Counted from the stretch's first letter, positions 1 to 8,906 are shown. The stretch is 64,000 bases of DNA from Nonomuraea aurantiaca (GCF_020215705.1 NZ_JAIWNB010000001.1:248001-312000); one strand, 5' to 3'. Notes: generated from the sequence alone by a model not told the origin. A program made the numbers and translations.

Positions 1-201
1 TTAACGGGGGCGAGAGCTCCAGTCACGTATCGCCTTTCGGGTCACCCCCGCCGAAGCGAGGATCTGGCGTCAGTCACTTGGACAACATCTAACCGGACGC
101 GGACGTTCCCAATCACTGCCCGGCTACGCCGAGAGCAGAATGTGGCCGGAAGTGATGGAGAGCCGTCGCCTGGTAACACCAAACGTGCCGTCATGGCAAG
201 C

Positions 202-234
202 TTGTACGCGTGCGTAGGGGAAGAACGATAGGCT
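202..234 (+). promoter_or_regulatory. possible promoter upstream of parE
   Basis: A TTGTAC hexamer at 202-207 is followed by CGATAG at 226-231 with an 18-base spacer; an overlapping TAGGCT at 229-234 looks like an actinobacterial -10 box but would sit 21 bases from the -35. The likely parE GTG start is about 50 bases downstream. The rest of 1-201 shows no convincing gene. This is a pattern call only. Confidence 0.3.
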
Positions 235-285
235 ACGCACACATGTTCGATGCCTAGTTCGAGGCTTAGAGGCAGGGGAGCCGGA

Positions 286-2352
286 GTGACGCTAGTGGAG
301 GCGGGTTACACGGCTCGTCACCTGTCGGTGCTTGAGGGGCTGGAAGCGGTCCGCAAGCGCCCTGGCATGTATATCGGGTCAACCGACAGCCGTGGGCTCA
401 TGCACTGCCTCTGGGAGATCGTCGACAACGGCGTCGACGAGGCGCTCGCCGGGCACTGCAGCCGCATCGAGGTGGAGCTCTACGCCGACGGCTCCATCGA
501 GGTGCGCGACGACGGCCGCGGCATCCCCGTCGACATCGAGCCCAAGAGCGGCCTGGCCGGCGTCGAGCTCGTCTACACCAAGCTCCACGCGGGCGGTAAG
601 TTCGGCGGCGGCTCCTACGGCGCGTCCGGCGGCCTGCACGGCGTGGGCGCCTCCGTGGTCAACGCCCTGTCCGAGCGCCTCGACGTCGAGGTCGACCGCG
701 ACGGCCGGATCCACGAGATCAGCTTCCGCCGCGGCGTTCCCGGCGTCTTCGACGGCGACGGCCCGAAGGCCAAGTTCAAGAAGAAGTCCGGCCTGCGCGA
801 CGGCGGCAAGCTGAACAAACGGGCCACCGGCACCCGGGTACGGTTCTGGGCCGACAAGCAGATCTTCCTGCCCGACGCCGAGGTCTCGCTCGACGAGATC
901 CACGTCCGCCTGCGCCAGACCGCCTTCCTGGTGCCCGGCCTGACCCTGGCCGTGATCGACAGCAGGCACGAGGAGCGGGTCGAGGAGGAGTTCCACTTCG
1001 ACGGTGGCATCTCCGAGTTCACCGAGTTCCTGGCCCGCGACGAGGCCGTCTGCGACGTGCTGCGCCTGCAGGGGGTCGGCCACTTCCACGAGACCGTCCC
1101 GGTGCTCGACGACCAGGGCCACATGACGGCCACCGAGGTGCAGCGCGAGCTCACCGTCGACGTGGCCGTGCGCTGGGGCAAGGGCTACGACTCGACCATC
1201 CGCTCGTTCGTCAACGTCATCGCCACCCCCAAGGGCGGCACCCACCTCACCGGCTTCGAACGCGGCCTGGTCCGCACGATCAACGAGCTGCTGCGCGAGA
1301 CCCGTCTGCTGAAGAACGGCGACGACCCGGTCAGGGGGGAGGACATCTCCGAGGGCCTGACCGGCGTTGTCACGGTCCGAGTGCCGGAGCCGCAGTTCGA
1401 GGGCCAGACCAAGGAGGTGCTGGGCACCTCGGCGGCCACCCGCATCGTCTCGCACGTGGTCTCCCGCGAGCTCAAGGAGCTGTTCGCCAACCCGCCGCGC
1501 GGCTACAAGCAGCCCTTGCGCGCCGTGCTGGAGAAGATCGTCGCCGCGGCCAAGGCCCGCATCGCGGCCCGCGAGCACCGCGACAACCAGCGCCGCAAGA
1601 GCGCCCTGGAAAACTCCGCGCTCCCGGCCAAGCTGGTCGACTGCCGTAGCGACGACATCGACCGCAGTGAGCTGTTCATCGTCGAGGGCGACTCCGCGCT
1701 GGGCACCGCCAAGCTGGCCCGCGACTCGGAGTTCCAGGCCCTCCTGCCGATCCGGGGCAAGATCCTCAACGTACAGAAGGCGTCCGTGAGCGACATGCTC
1801 AAGAACGCCGAGTGCGCCGCGATCATCCAGGTGGTCGGCGCGGGCTCCGGCCGGTCCTTCGACATCGAGGCGGCCCGCTACGGCAAGGTCATCCTGATGG
1901 CCGACGCCGACGTCGACGGCGCTCACATCCGCTGCCTGCTGCTGACCCTCTTCCACCGCTACATGCGGCCCATGGTCGAGGCGGGCCGGGTGTTCGCCGC
2001 CGTGCCGCCGCTGCACCGCATCGAGCTCACCAACCCCGGCCGCGGCAAGGAGAAGTACATCTACTGCTACTCCGACGCCGAGCTGCAGAAGGTGCTGCGC
2101 GACCTGGAGCGGCGCGGCCGGCGCTGGAAGGACCCGGTGCAGCGCTACAAGGGTCTGGGCGAGATGGACGCCGACCAGCTCGCGGAGACCACGATGGACC
2201 CCCGCCACCGCATCCTGCGCCGCGTCCGCATCGAGGACGCGGAGACGGCGGAGGGGATCTTCAGCCTGCTGATGGGGAGCGACGTGGCTCCGCGCCGCGA
2301 GTTCATCGTCAACAGCGCCGCCGAAGTCGACCGCGACCATATTGACGCCTAG
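286..2352 (+). CDS. parE: DNA topoisomerase IV subunit B
   Basis: This is the ATPase/TOPRIM half of a type IIA topoisomerase that decatenates replicated chromosomes in the cytoplasm; its partner is the ParC-like protein at 16535-19045. From the chosen GTG start it has 688 residues. The N-terminal GHKL ATPase shows EIVDNGVDEAL, DDGRGIPVD and GGLHGVGASVV. The TOPRIM domain has EGDSALG at about 467 and DADVDGAHI at about 540, and the tail has RYKGLGEMD. GTG 286 is preceded by GGGGAG at 275-280; the in-frame ATG at 250 has no such site. EGDSALG in place of the usual gyrase EGDSAGG, and a partner lacking a GyrA box, favour ParE over GyrB. The family assignment is secure; the ParE label is likely. 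Confidence 0.93.
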   Translation: MTLVEAGYTARHLSVLEGLEAVRKRPGMYIGSTDSRGLMHCLWEIVDNGVDEALAGHCSRIEVELYADGSIEVRDDGRGIPVDIEPKSGLAGVELVYTKLHAGGKFGGGSYGASGGLHGVGASVVNALSERLDVEVDRDGRIHEISFRRGVPGVFDGDGPKAKFKKKSGLRDGGKLNKRATGTRVRFWADKQIFLPDAEVSLDEIHVRLRQTAFLVPGLTLAVIDSRHEERVEEEFHFDGGISEFTEFLARDEAVCDVLRLQGVGHFHETVPVLDDQGHMTATEVQRELTVDVAVRWGKGYDSTIRSFVNVIATPKGGTHLTGFERGLVRTINELLRETRLLKNGDDPVRGEDISEGLTGVVTVRVPEPQFEGQTKEVLGTSAATRIVSHVVSRELKELFANPPRGYKQPLRAVLEKIVAAAKARIAAREHRDNQRRKSALENSALPAKLVDCRSDDIDRSELFIVEGDSALGTAKLARDSEFQALLPIRGKILNVQKASVSDMLKNAECAAIIQVVGAGSGRSFDIEAARYGKVILMADADVDGAHIRCLLLTLFHRYMRPMVEAGRVFAAVPPLHRIELTNPGRGKEKYIYCYSDAELQKVLRDLERRGRRWKDPVQRYKGLGEMDADQLAETTMDPRHRILRRVRIEDAETAEGIFSLLMGSDVAPRREFIVNSAAEVDRDHIDA

Positions 2353-2952
2353 AAACACCCTTCTCTCGGTTCAGTGCCTTTTTTAAGGGCTCTCTTTTAC
2401 GGCAGGCACGGTGAGCCCCAGACGCCGTAGCGGGCGGGGGTCTGTCCAGGGGCACGCTCCTCCGGTGGAGCGGGTCGGGCGCCGTGACGTGCGCATGGTT
2501 GACCATGGCTTCCGTGTGGTTGGGCCCGTGTTCCCACAGTCCGCCAAGGGCCGTGGCGAGGCCGCATCTGCCAGGCCATGGGGCGGCCAGGCCCGCCTGA
2601 GTCCGCCCAGGCCTGCTCAGCACGTCCCCCAGGCCTGTGTTCGCAGGCCAAGACCTGCTCAGCACGTCCCAGCCTGGGTTCGCATGCCCAGACCCTGCAC
2701 GGCACGTTCCAGAGCCGCTCAGGCCCATTCCAGCACACCCAGGACCTGCTCTCAGCGCGCCACAGAGCCGCTCAGTACGCCACAGAGCCGCTCAGGCCCG
2801 TTCATTCGGCCCGCGGTTCCTCAGCTTCTCAGCCCTCAGGCTCCTCACCTACGCTGCCCAGCCCCGTCCCAGGCTCGTTTCAGCGCGACGTTCGCCTGTT
2901 GGCGCCCATCCCTCACAGTAGGTGGCTGGGCTGTCAAGGCGATCGGCGTGGC
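2353..2952. other. intergenic region, no supported gene, degenerate repeats
   Basis: About 600 bases lie between parE and the TetR gene. Open frames here are rich in Pro, Arg, Ser and Gln, lack ribosome sites and resemble no family, so I call none. A weak CCTT-loop-AAGG hairpin with a T run follows parE at about 2379-2390. Positions 2600-2800 carry short imperfect direct repeats, listed separately. Confidence 0.6.
2612..2800. repeat. degenerate short direct repeats
   Basis: A 17-base word, CCTGCTCAGCACGTCCC, occurs at 2612-2628 and again at 2654-2670, 42 bases apart. Then AGAGCCGCTCAG recurs three times, and 2761-2780 and 2781-2800 form a near-identical 20-base tandem pair. Copies are imperfect and spacing varies, so this looks like decayed or slippage-generated sequence and not a CRISPR array. 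Confidence 0.6.
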
Positions 2953-3597
2953 TCAGGGGTGGGGCTCACCGGCCGTGAGCGTGGCCAGGCCCGTGCGGGC
3001 GATGTCGAGTACGCGGTCGACCAGGGGCAGTAGCGCTTCGGTGGCGGGGTCGCTGTGGCGGGCCTCGTGGGTCATGTACAGCTCGCGCAGGCCGCCCACC
3101 ACGGTGTACGCGGTCAGGCGCGGGGCCAGCGCGTCGGGCGGTAGGCCCACGTCCTTGCCGATGGCGGCGGCGATCAGGCGTTCCAGTTCGTAGTAGCTGG
3201 CGCGGGCGTGGCCGCGGAGATCGTCGTCCTCGGCTATCAGGGTGGCGCGCTTGATGCGGAGGGACCAGGTCTCGCCCGGCTTGCGGCCCTGGTCGGCGTC
3301 GCGTTCGTCGAGGGCGCGCATCGTGTCACGCATCCACTCGCCGACGGCGTCGAGCGCGGTGCCGGGCCGGGTGTCCAGGCGGGCCGACAGTGATTCCGCG
3401 GCGAACGGGTCGTCCGCGAACAGCAGGTCTTCCTTGGTGGGGAAGTGCAGCGTGACGGTTCGCGTCGCGACGTCCGCGTGTTCGGCGATCGCAGCGATGG
3501 TCGTACTGCGGTAGCCGTGCGAGGTGAACAGCTCCAGCGCCGAGGCCTGGATCCGTTCGCGGGTCTCCCGCTTCTTCCGATCTCGTCGACCCTCCAT
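2953..3597 (-). CDS. TetR family transcriptional regulator
   Basis: This is a 214-residue DNA-binding repressor of the TetR family, acting as a cytoplasmic dimer with a C-terminal ligand-binding domain. The N-terminal helix-turn-helix is clear (RIQASALELF at about 15-24, TIAAIAEHADV, then RTVTLHFPTKEDLLF). The C-terminal half is helical and not assignable to a ligand. It is divergent from the short-chain dehydrogenase at 3680, with 82 bases between starts that hold the perfect palindrome TACATATGTA, a plausible operator. It therefore probably represses itself and the dehydrogenase, which is inferred from layout. No good ribosome site precedes ATG 3597, so leaderless translation is possible. 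Confidence 0.92.
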   Translation of the reverse strand: MEGRRDRKKRETRERIQASALELFTSHGYRSTTIAAIAEHADVATRTVTLHFPTKEDLLFADDPFAAESLSARLDTRPGTALDAVGEWMRDTMRALDERDADQGRKPGETWSLRIKRATLIAEDDDLRGHARASYYELERLIAAAIGKDVGLPPDALAPRLTAYTVVGGLRELYMTHEARHSDPATEALLPLVDRVLDIARTGLATLTAGEPHP

Positions 3598-3610
3598 GCG
3601 GCAACGATAC

Positions 3611-3620
3611 TACATATGTA
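3611..3620. promoter_or_regulatory. candidate TetR operator between divergent genes
   Basis: The perfect 10-base palindrome TACATATGTA lies 14 bases upstream of the TetR start and about 60 bases upstream of the dehydrogenase start, in an AT-rich island unusual for this DNA. A TACTAT box at 3644-3649 could serve as the dehydrogenase -10. Confidence 0.45.
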
Positions 3621-3679
3621 ATTAATGCAGTCCATGCTACTGTTACTATGAAAGGTATCGACTAGAGGAGGCGAAGACG

Positions 3680-4483
3680 GTGTCCAAGACGTGGTTCATC
3701 ACTGGCACGTCGAAGGGGTTCGGGCGTGAGTGGGCGAAGGCCGCCCTCGAACGAGGCGACCGGGTCGCCGCCACCGCGCGCGACCTTGACCACCTGCGTC
3801 CCCTGGCCGAGCAGTTCGGTGAGGCCGTACTCCCTCTGCGGCTCGACATCACCGACCGCGCGGCCGTGTTCGCCGCCGTGCGGCAGGCGGCCGAGCACTT
3901 CGGCGCGCTGGACGTGGTGGTCAACAACGCGGGCTACGGCCACTTCGGCATGGTCGAGGAGCTGACCGAGACCGAGATCCGCGCCGAGATGGAGACCAAC
4001 TTCTTCGGCACGCTGTGGGTGACGCAGGCGGTCCTGCCGGTGCTGCGCGCGCAGGGTCACGGCCGGATCATTCAGGTCACCAGTGAGGGTGGCGTCCGGG
4101 CGTTTCCCGGCATCGGCGGCTACCACGCGTCGAAGTGGGCGGTGGAAGGGCTGTCGGAATCGCTCCGGCAGGAGGTCAAGCACTTCGGCATCGACGTCAT
4201 CTGCCTGGAGCCCGGCCCGTACTCGACCGACTTCGGCGGCGGCAGCGTCCGCGCCAGTGCCGAGCACCCGGACTACGCCGAGGTCCGCGCCGGCGCCGAG
4301 ATCGCGTGGGAGCTCGGTGACCCCAAGGCGACCCGCGGGCCGATCCTGGAGCTGGCCGACACCGACGACCCGCCGGCGCGGATCTTCTTCGGCAAGTCGT
4401 TGGAGCCGGTCGCGGCCGAGTACGAGGAGCGACTTGCCACGTGGCGGAAGTGGCAGCCGGTGGCGTTGGCCGCATTCCGTTGA
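3680..4483 (+). CDS. short-chain dehydrogenase/reductase
   Basis: This is an NAD(P)-dependent oxidoreductase of the classical SDR family, 267 residues and probably cytosolic. The nucleotide-binding TGTSKGFG is at about 8-15, the structural NNAGYGHFG at about 86-94, and the catalytic Ser-Tyr-Lys set lies in VTSEGG followed by GGYHASKWA. GTG 3680 is preceded by GAGGAGG with eight bases of spacing. The substrate cannot be read from sequence; the closest general type is the group annotated as SDR family NAD(P)-dependent oxidoreductases near regulators. Control by the divergent TetR gene is inferred from the shared intergenic palindrome. Confidence 0.92.
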   Translation: MSKTWFITGTSKGFGREWAKAALERGDRVAATARDLDHLRPLAEQFGEAVLPLRLDITDRAAVFAAVRQAAEHFGALDVVVNNAGYGHFGMVEELTETEIRAEMETNFFGTLWVTQAVLPVLRAQGHGRIIQVTSEGGVRAFPGIGGYHASKWAVEGLSESLRQEVKHFGIDVICLEPGPYSTDFGGGSVRASAEHPDYAEVRAGAEIAWELGDPKATRGPILELADTDDPPARIFFGKSLEPVAAEYEERLATWRKWQPVALAAFR

Positions 4484-4717
4484 TCGTGCACAGCGGACTG
4501 AGGTCCATCCCTGACAAGTCGGTCAGCGTCGAGGCACCCCTCGCGGGCCGCCATGCGCGTGGCCCGGTACGCGACGGCCGCGGGGTCCTCTGCCGTCGCT
4601 GACCGTCGGATGTCGGCGTACGGATGAACATGCGATGCGGTGTACGGCAGAAGTGCGGACGCCTGTGCTGGTGCCGTGGTTTTCAGGGCCCGCCGGCGTA
4701 CCAATGGCCCCGGAGCC

Positions 4718-5521
4718 TCATCCCCTTGAGCCGAAGGCCGCACCAAGGATGTGCCAGACGATGAGGACGATGAGCCAGAGTATGGCGCGTCTGCTCGGCG
4801 GAGGGCCGCTGCGCAGCAGGGCGATGCCCAGCGGGACGAACGCGACGCAGAGGCCGCCTGCGGCGATGATGGACTGCGGTTCGGTGCCTTTGAGTGTCCC
4901 GAGCGCGAGCGCCGTCATCAGGCCGAGCGCGATCGAGCGGCCCAGCCCCAGGGCGCCGGAGCGGTAGGCGCCGATGGCCAGCACGACCCAGCCGAGGAAG
5001 GCTGGTCCAGACAGTGTCCTGAACGGATGCCAGGTCATATCCCGCCATGCCGCGTAATAGTGGCTGATTCCGTTGATCATTGGTTGCAGGCCAAAGCTGT
5101 CGGTCAGCTGAAAGGCGAGGTGATCAGTGCCGAATTGGAAGGTTCGAGTGAACAGGCCGGCGATCACCAGACAGCCGCCCCATAGGCCCCATAGCGGGCT
5201 GGTGGCGGCGATCCTTTGCGCCAGCGTCATGACCGCCGGACACAGCAGGATGATTCCGCAGGCGAAGCAGGTGTAGGCGGCGGTGATGAGGGCGGGGTGC
5301 CGGGTGTAGGCGGCGAGCTGATCAGGGAAGAAGAAGTGGAACTGGGAGCGCAGGAGAATCCCGGTCATGAGCAGGGTGGGGCCGCAGATCAGCGAGATGG
5401 CGCTCACCCATCGTCCCGGAAACGAGGGTTGTCGGCTCCGGTTGGCTGTGGCGTTGGCCGCGCGCCGGTCCGCGTCAGCCTGTCGCCACCGTGCGATTCG
5501 CCGGCCAAGATCAACATTCAT
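4718..5521 (-). CDS. multi-pass membrane protein, DUF998-like
   Basis: This is an integral membrane protein of 267 residues with no assigned function. After a basic cytosolic N-terminus (MNVDLGRRIARWRQADADRR) there are six to eight hydrophobic segments, including WVSAISLICGPTLLMTGILL, ALITAAYTCFACGIILL, FLGWVVLAIGAY and a C-terminal AILWLIVLIVWHILGAAF. Topology and length resemble DUF998-type proteins, but no motif clinches it. ATG 5521 is preceded by AGGA at a good distance; an upstream ATG would add a His-rich stretch that looks non-coding. It is convergent with the SDR gene and divergent from the histidine kinase, so it is probably monocistronic. Confidence 0.7.
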   Translation of the reverse strand: MNVDLGRRIARWRQADADRRAANATANRSRQPSFPGRWVSAISLICGPTLLMTGILLRSQFHFFFPDQLAAYTRHPALITAAYTCFACGIILLCPAVMTLAQRIAATSPLWGLWGGCLVIAGLFTRTFQFGTDHLAFQLTDSFGLQPMINGISHYYAAWRDMTWHPFRTLSGPAFLGWVVLAIGAYRSGALGLGRSIALGLMTALALGTLKGTEPQSIIAAGGLCVAFVPLGIALLRSGPPPSRRAILWLIVLIVWHILGAAFGSRG

Positions 5522-5728
5522 GGGTTCCTGCCCAACGTGTCCGTGTCGGTGCGTCTCGGCATGGTCTGCCGGGTGCATCAGCATGGTGAAGGGCGGTGTG
5601 GCGGGGACGCGTCGTGCTCAGGTCGCATCTTCGTGGGCATGCACGAGCGGCGGTACGACCCCAGACTGATGCGGATGTCCGACCACGGTCAGATGCCGGG
5701 TGATCTGTTGAGGCGGTAACTTCTCGGC

Positions 5729-6928
5729 ATGGAATGGGCTCGGCGGCTCGATGGACGGGGCGTTGCCGACGCGGCCGTGGCGGTCATCGTGGCGCTGATC
5801 GTCGGTTACGCCATCGTTGATCCGCCGGAGCGGTCGTCGTGGGGGCCCGCTTGGTCCGCTTGGCTGGTGGCGGCGGTCGTGAGCTTTCCGGTCGCCGTCC
5901 GGCGGCGCCGGCCGCGGGCCATGCTCGCTCTGGCGTGCACCGCGAGCGCGTTGGCGACGGTGGCAGGTGCCGTCGCGGCGGGCGCGATCTGGGTGTCGTT
6001 CGTGCCGACCGTGCTCGTGCTGTACCTGGTGGCCTCCACCACCTCGGTCGCATGGTCGGTGGCGGGCTTGGCGGTGTGCGGGTTCGGTGCGGTGGCCGCG
6101 GTCCTGATCTTCTACGAGCGGGTGTTCCCGGGCCTCGCACCCGCGACGCAGCCCAGCGAGGTGCCGCCGGCCTGGCCGATAGAGATCGGTGTGATCTGTG
6201 TCCTGCTGGCTGCCGGATGGGCCATCGGCACGGTTGTCCGCTGGAAACGGGACACGACCGCTCGTCTCGTCCGTCACCTCGCTGAGGCAGCCGTGGCCGA
6301 CGAGCGCAGGCGCATAGCCCGCGAACTCCATGATGTCATCGGCCACAGCATGAGCCTGATCGCCGTCAAGGCCACCGTGGCCAACCACGTCGCCGACGCC
6401 CGGCCGCAGGAGGTCCGCGCCGCGCTGGCCGTCATCGAGCAGACCAGCCGAAGCACCCTCACCGAGATCCGCCGAGTCCTCGGCCTCCTGCGCTCCGATG
6501 GCGATCCCCAGCAGGCTCATCTGCCCGTTCCCGGCATGGCGGACCTGCCCGAGCTGGCTGCCGGCGCCCGCTCGGCCGGGGTCGAGGTGGACCTGACCGT
6601 CCGACAAGAGGGCGAGATGCCTCCCACGGTCGCGATGTCGACATACCGGATCGTGCAACAAGCCCTGACCAACGTCATCGCCCATGCCGCGCCCACCCGT
6701 TGCTCGGTCACCGTGGACATCGACGGGCGGGAAGTCACGATCGAGGTCGTCGACGATGGTCCCCGCCAGGGCCGCCCGCCGCGAGCGGGCCACGGCGGGC
6801 ACGGCCTGATCGGCATGCGCGAACGGACCAAGATGTACGGAGGCACGTTCAGCGCAGGATCCCGGCCTGAAGGAGGCTTTCGCGTGGCGGCTCGACTGCC
6901 CTACGACCCGAGCGACACCAAGGCATGA
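5729..6928 (+). CDS. sensor histidine kinase (NarL-type, HisKA_3)
   Basis: This is the membrane sensor kinase of a two-component system, 399 residues. Residues 1-175 contain several hydrophobic segments forming a membrane sensor with no large extracellular domain. The dimerization/phosphoacceptor domain carries RRIARELHDVIGHSMSL with His201 as the phosphorylated residue. The ATPase domain shows the QQALTNVIAH N-box, VVDDGP and GHGLIGMRERT. Its stop overlaps the response-regulator start by four bases (ATGA), so the pair is co-translated. Many actinobacterial systems of this type respond to cell-envelope stress or antibiotics, but the signal here is unknown. Confidence 0.94.
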   Translation: MEWARRLDGRGVADAAVAVIVALIVGYAIVDPPERSSWGPAWSAWLVAAVVSFPVAVRRRRPRAMLALACTASALATVAGAVAAGAIWVSFVPTVLVLYLVASTTSVAWSVAGLAVCGFGAVAAVLIFYERVFPGLAPATQPSEVPPAWPIEIGVICVLLAAGWAIGTVVRWKRDTTARLVRHLAEAAVADERRRIARELHDVIGHSMSLIAVKATVANHVADARPQEVRAALAVIEQTSRSTLTEIRRVLGLLRSDGDPQQAHLPVPGMADLPELAAGARSAGVEVDLTVRQEGEMPPTVAMSTYRIVQQALTNVIAHAAPTRCSVTVDIDGREVTIEVVDDGPRQGRPPRAGHGGHGLIGMRERTKMYGGTFSAGSRPEGGFRVAARLPYDPSDTKA

Positions 6929-7629
6929 CCATCGACGCCGCCCCGGACGATCCGCCCCCTCCCATCCGGATCCTGCTCGCCGAGGACCAGGTCTTGGTAC
7001 GCGACAGTCTCAAAGTCCTCATCGACACCACACCAGGGCTGGCCACCGTGGGCGAGGCGGGCACCGGCGCCGAAGCCGTGGTCCTGGCCCGTCGGCAGCG
7101 ACCGGATGTCGTCCTCATGGATGTGCGGATGCCCGACATGGACGGTATCGAGGCGACCAGGCGTATCTGCGCCGACCCCGCCAATGCCGGCGTGCGCGTG
7201 CTGATCCTCACCACGTTCGATCTGGACGAATACGTGTACGCGTCGCTCCGTGCCGGCGCCAGCGGTTTCCTTGTCAAGAGCGCGACGGCGACGGAGCTCC
7301 TGGCCGCCATCCGCGTCGTCGCCTCCGGCGAAGCACTGCTCGCGCCCACCGTCACCCGCCGGCTGATCGCCGAATTCCTGCTCGGCCCTCACCCCGCCCC
7401 CGCCCGGCGAGATCTCAGCGACATCACCCAACGCGAGCGCGAGGTGCTCACCCTCATCGGCAAGGGACTGTCCAACTCCGAGATCGCCGAGCACCTTCAC
7501 CTGACCGTCGGCACGGTCAAGACCCACATCGGCCGCCTCCTGGCCAAACTGCACGCCCGCGACCGGGCCCAGCTCGTCATCGCCGCCTACGAAGGCGGGC
7601 TCATCTCCGTTCCGGACGGCCGCCGGTAA
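6925..7629 (+). CDS. LuxR/NarL family response regulator
   Basis: This is the cytoplasmic DNA-binding output protein of the two-component system, 234 residues. A receiver domain begins at about residue 14 (RILLAEDQVLVRDS) with acidic residues ED and the phosphoacceptor Asp66 in VVLMDVRMPDMDG; Lys of LVKSA completes the pocket. The C-terminal GerE-type helix-turn-helix is REREVLTLIGKGLSNSEIAE followed by VGTVKTHIGRLLAKL. The start codon overlaps the kinase stop. The next 875 bases downstream contain repeats and no co-directional gene, so target genes cannot be deduced from neighbours. Confidence 0.95.
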   Translation: MTIDAAPDDPPPPIRILLAEDQVLVRDSLKVLIDTTPGLATVGEAGTGAEAVVLARRQRPDVVLMDVRMPDMDGIEATRRICADPANAGVRVLILTTFDLDEYVYASLRAGASGFLVKSATATELLAAIRVVASGEALLAPTVTRRLIAEFLLGPHPAPARRDLSDITQREREVLTLIGKGLSNSEIAEHLHLTVGTVKTHIGRLLAKLHARDRAQLVIAAYEGGLISVPDGRR

Positions 7630-7884
7630 CCGGTCAGCCCCTCTTCAATCGACGGCCTACCTGTGCACGTATATCCGTCTCGACCTCTGTCGTGGTGTAC
7701 GACGACATCCGACCGTCACCCGCTCAGGTTGCCCCACCCGCTCAGGCCGCCCCAACTGCCCGATCGCTCGACCTGCTCGGGCCGCTCTCATCACCTGCCG
7801 GGCCGCTCCAGCCGCTCTGCCTACTCAGCGCGTCCGGCCCCGCCCACGCCCCTCAGTCCGGTCTGCTCTATCAAGCCCGGTCAT

Positions 7885-8080
7885 GCCCGTGAGCCCGAGT
7901 TGGGTCGGCCCACTCCGAGTCTGGTGCCCGTGAGCCCGAGTTGGGTCGCCCCCGTCCGAGTCCGGTACCCGTGAGCCCAAGTCGGGTCACTCCCGTCCGA
8001 GTCCGGTGCCCGTGCGAACCCGAGCCGGGTCGCTCCTCTCCGAGTCCGGTGCCCGTGCGAACCTGAGTCCGGTCATGGCC
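7885..8080. repeat. 41-bp tandem repeat array
   Basis: Units begin at 7885, 7926, 7967, 8008 and 8051. The first three are exactly 41 bases, the fourth 43, the fifth partial. Each starts with a GCCCGTG-like word, passes through CCCGAGTTGGGTCG or a variant and ends TCCGAGTCCGGT. Units differ at several positions, unlike the identical repeats and unique spacers of CRISPR. Confidence 0.8.
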
Positions 8081-8219
8081 GTCCCCACACCCGTCCAAGC
8101 CCCGTCACGCCCTCCAAAACTGAGAGGTCTGTCCTGGTCTCGTCGCTTCGACCACATCACGTCAGCTGGGAGATGTCCTTCGTAGGTGGTGCCCGCTGAC
8201 GTCACGAGACCGTGGGATC

Positions 8220-8490
8220 GGGGCCAGGATCGGGGCCGGGGCCGGGGCCGGGGCCGAGGTCAGGCTGGGGGCGCAGGCAGGGGTGGCGCCGGGAGCTGGA
8301 CCGGGGCCGAGGTCGGGACCGGACCGAGGCAGGGACTGGGACCAGGCTGAGGTCGGGGCTGGGCGCAGGCGGGGACCGGGACGCGGGGCGGGGCCCAGGC
8401 CGGGGTCGGGGCTGGAAAAAAGGCGAAGTCGGGGCTGGAACACCCGCGAGGTCGGGGCCCGGAGTGCGGGCGGGGACCGGGGGTCGAGGG
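8220..8490. repeat. G-rich tract with GGGGCC hexanucleotide repeats
   Basis: The plus strand is strongly G over C here. Positions about 8231-8255 carry four consecutive copies of the hexamer CGGGGC, followed by many spaced GGGG and GGG runs such as GGTCGGGGCTGG to about 8490. Four or more closely spaced G runs are the classical requirement for G-quadruplexes. It lies downstream of the minus-strand SnoaL-like gene. Confidence 0.65.
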
Positions 8491-8504
8491 GGTTCGGTCT
8501 GTCG

Positions 8505-8879
8505 TCAGGTGGGGCGCAAGGTGCTGGTGTCCAGGATTGGCCACAGGTTGGTGATCTGGTTGTCCTTGAGTTCGAAGATGACGCAGGCCCTGATCTCCAG
8601 GGGCTGGTTTGTCGGTGGGACGCCGAAGAAGGGGCCGGCATGGGTGCCCCGAAGGGTCCATCTGGTGGCGACTCTGTTGTCTTCTGCGATCATGTCCTGG
8701 ATGTCGAAGTGCATGTCGGGGAGGGCTGAGCGGATGTGGGTGGAGATCTGCTTGACGCGCTCCGGGCCGGGTGGGTCGTTGGGGCCGGTGGAGAGGGTGG
8801 CGGCGATGATCTCGTCGGCTACGTCCAACCGGCCCTGGTTGAGCACCTCGTCGTACAGGCGCATGATGACGTCCTTCAT
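8505..8879 (-). CDS. SnoaL-like ester cyclase family protein
   Basis: This is a 124-residue single-domain protein of the NTF2-like/SnoaL fold. Visible family features are the N-terminal helix with YDEVLNQGRLDVADEII, the central ALPDMHFDIQDMIAEDNRV, then WTLRGTHAGPFFGVPPTNQP and the terminal strand ACVIFELKDNQITNLWPI, which is the usual signature of polyketide/ester cyclase-like proteins. Substrates vary widely in this family and no polyketide genes are nearby, so an actual cyclase role is unproven. It is divergent from a MarR regulator over 87 bases that include a 20-base palindrome, implying MarR control. Confidence 0.85.
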   Translation of the reverse strand: MKDVIMRLYDEVLNQGRLDVADEIIAATLSTGPNDPPGPERVKQISTHIRSALPDMHFDIQDMIAEDNRVATRWTLRGTHAGPFFGVPPTNQPLEIRACVIFELKDNQITNLWPILDTSTLRPT

Positions 8880-8906
8880 CGGGATATCCTTCCGATTGGC
8901 TAGTTG

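Larger units (their letters stand above)
7630..8504. other. repeat-rich intergenic region, no supported gene
   Basis: About 875 bases lie between the response regulator and the SnoaL-like gene. It holds Pro/Ser-rich frames without ribosome sites, a 41-base tandem repeat array (7885-8080) and a G-rich tract (about 8220-8490). I see no credible coding sequence, tRNA or small-RNA signature. Confidence 0.6.

Noticed and set aside
379..2358. 659-residue open frame antisense to parE
   Set aside because: It mirrors the parE frame, is Val/Asp/Gly/Leu-biased as expected from third-position GC on the other strand, and lacks a ribosome site or family match.
2411..3193. 260-residue plus-strand frame across the repeat region
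   Set aside because: It has no ribosome site, is rich in Pro, Arg, Ser and Gln, and overlaps the TetR gene antisense.
4484..4717. Possible gene remnant between the SDR and membrane protein genes
   Set aside because: Short Ala/Arg-rich minus-strand frame without start signal or recognisable family.
7885..8080. Possible CRISPR array
   Set aside because: Units vary along their whole length and no conserved-repeat/unique-spacer pattern or cas gene exists.
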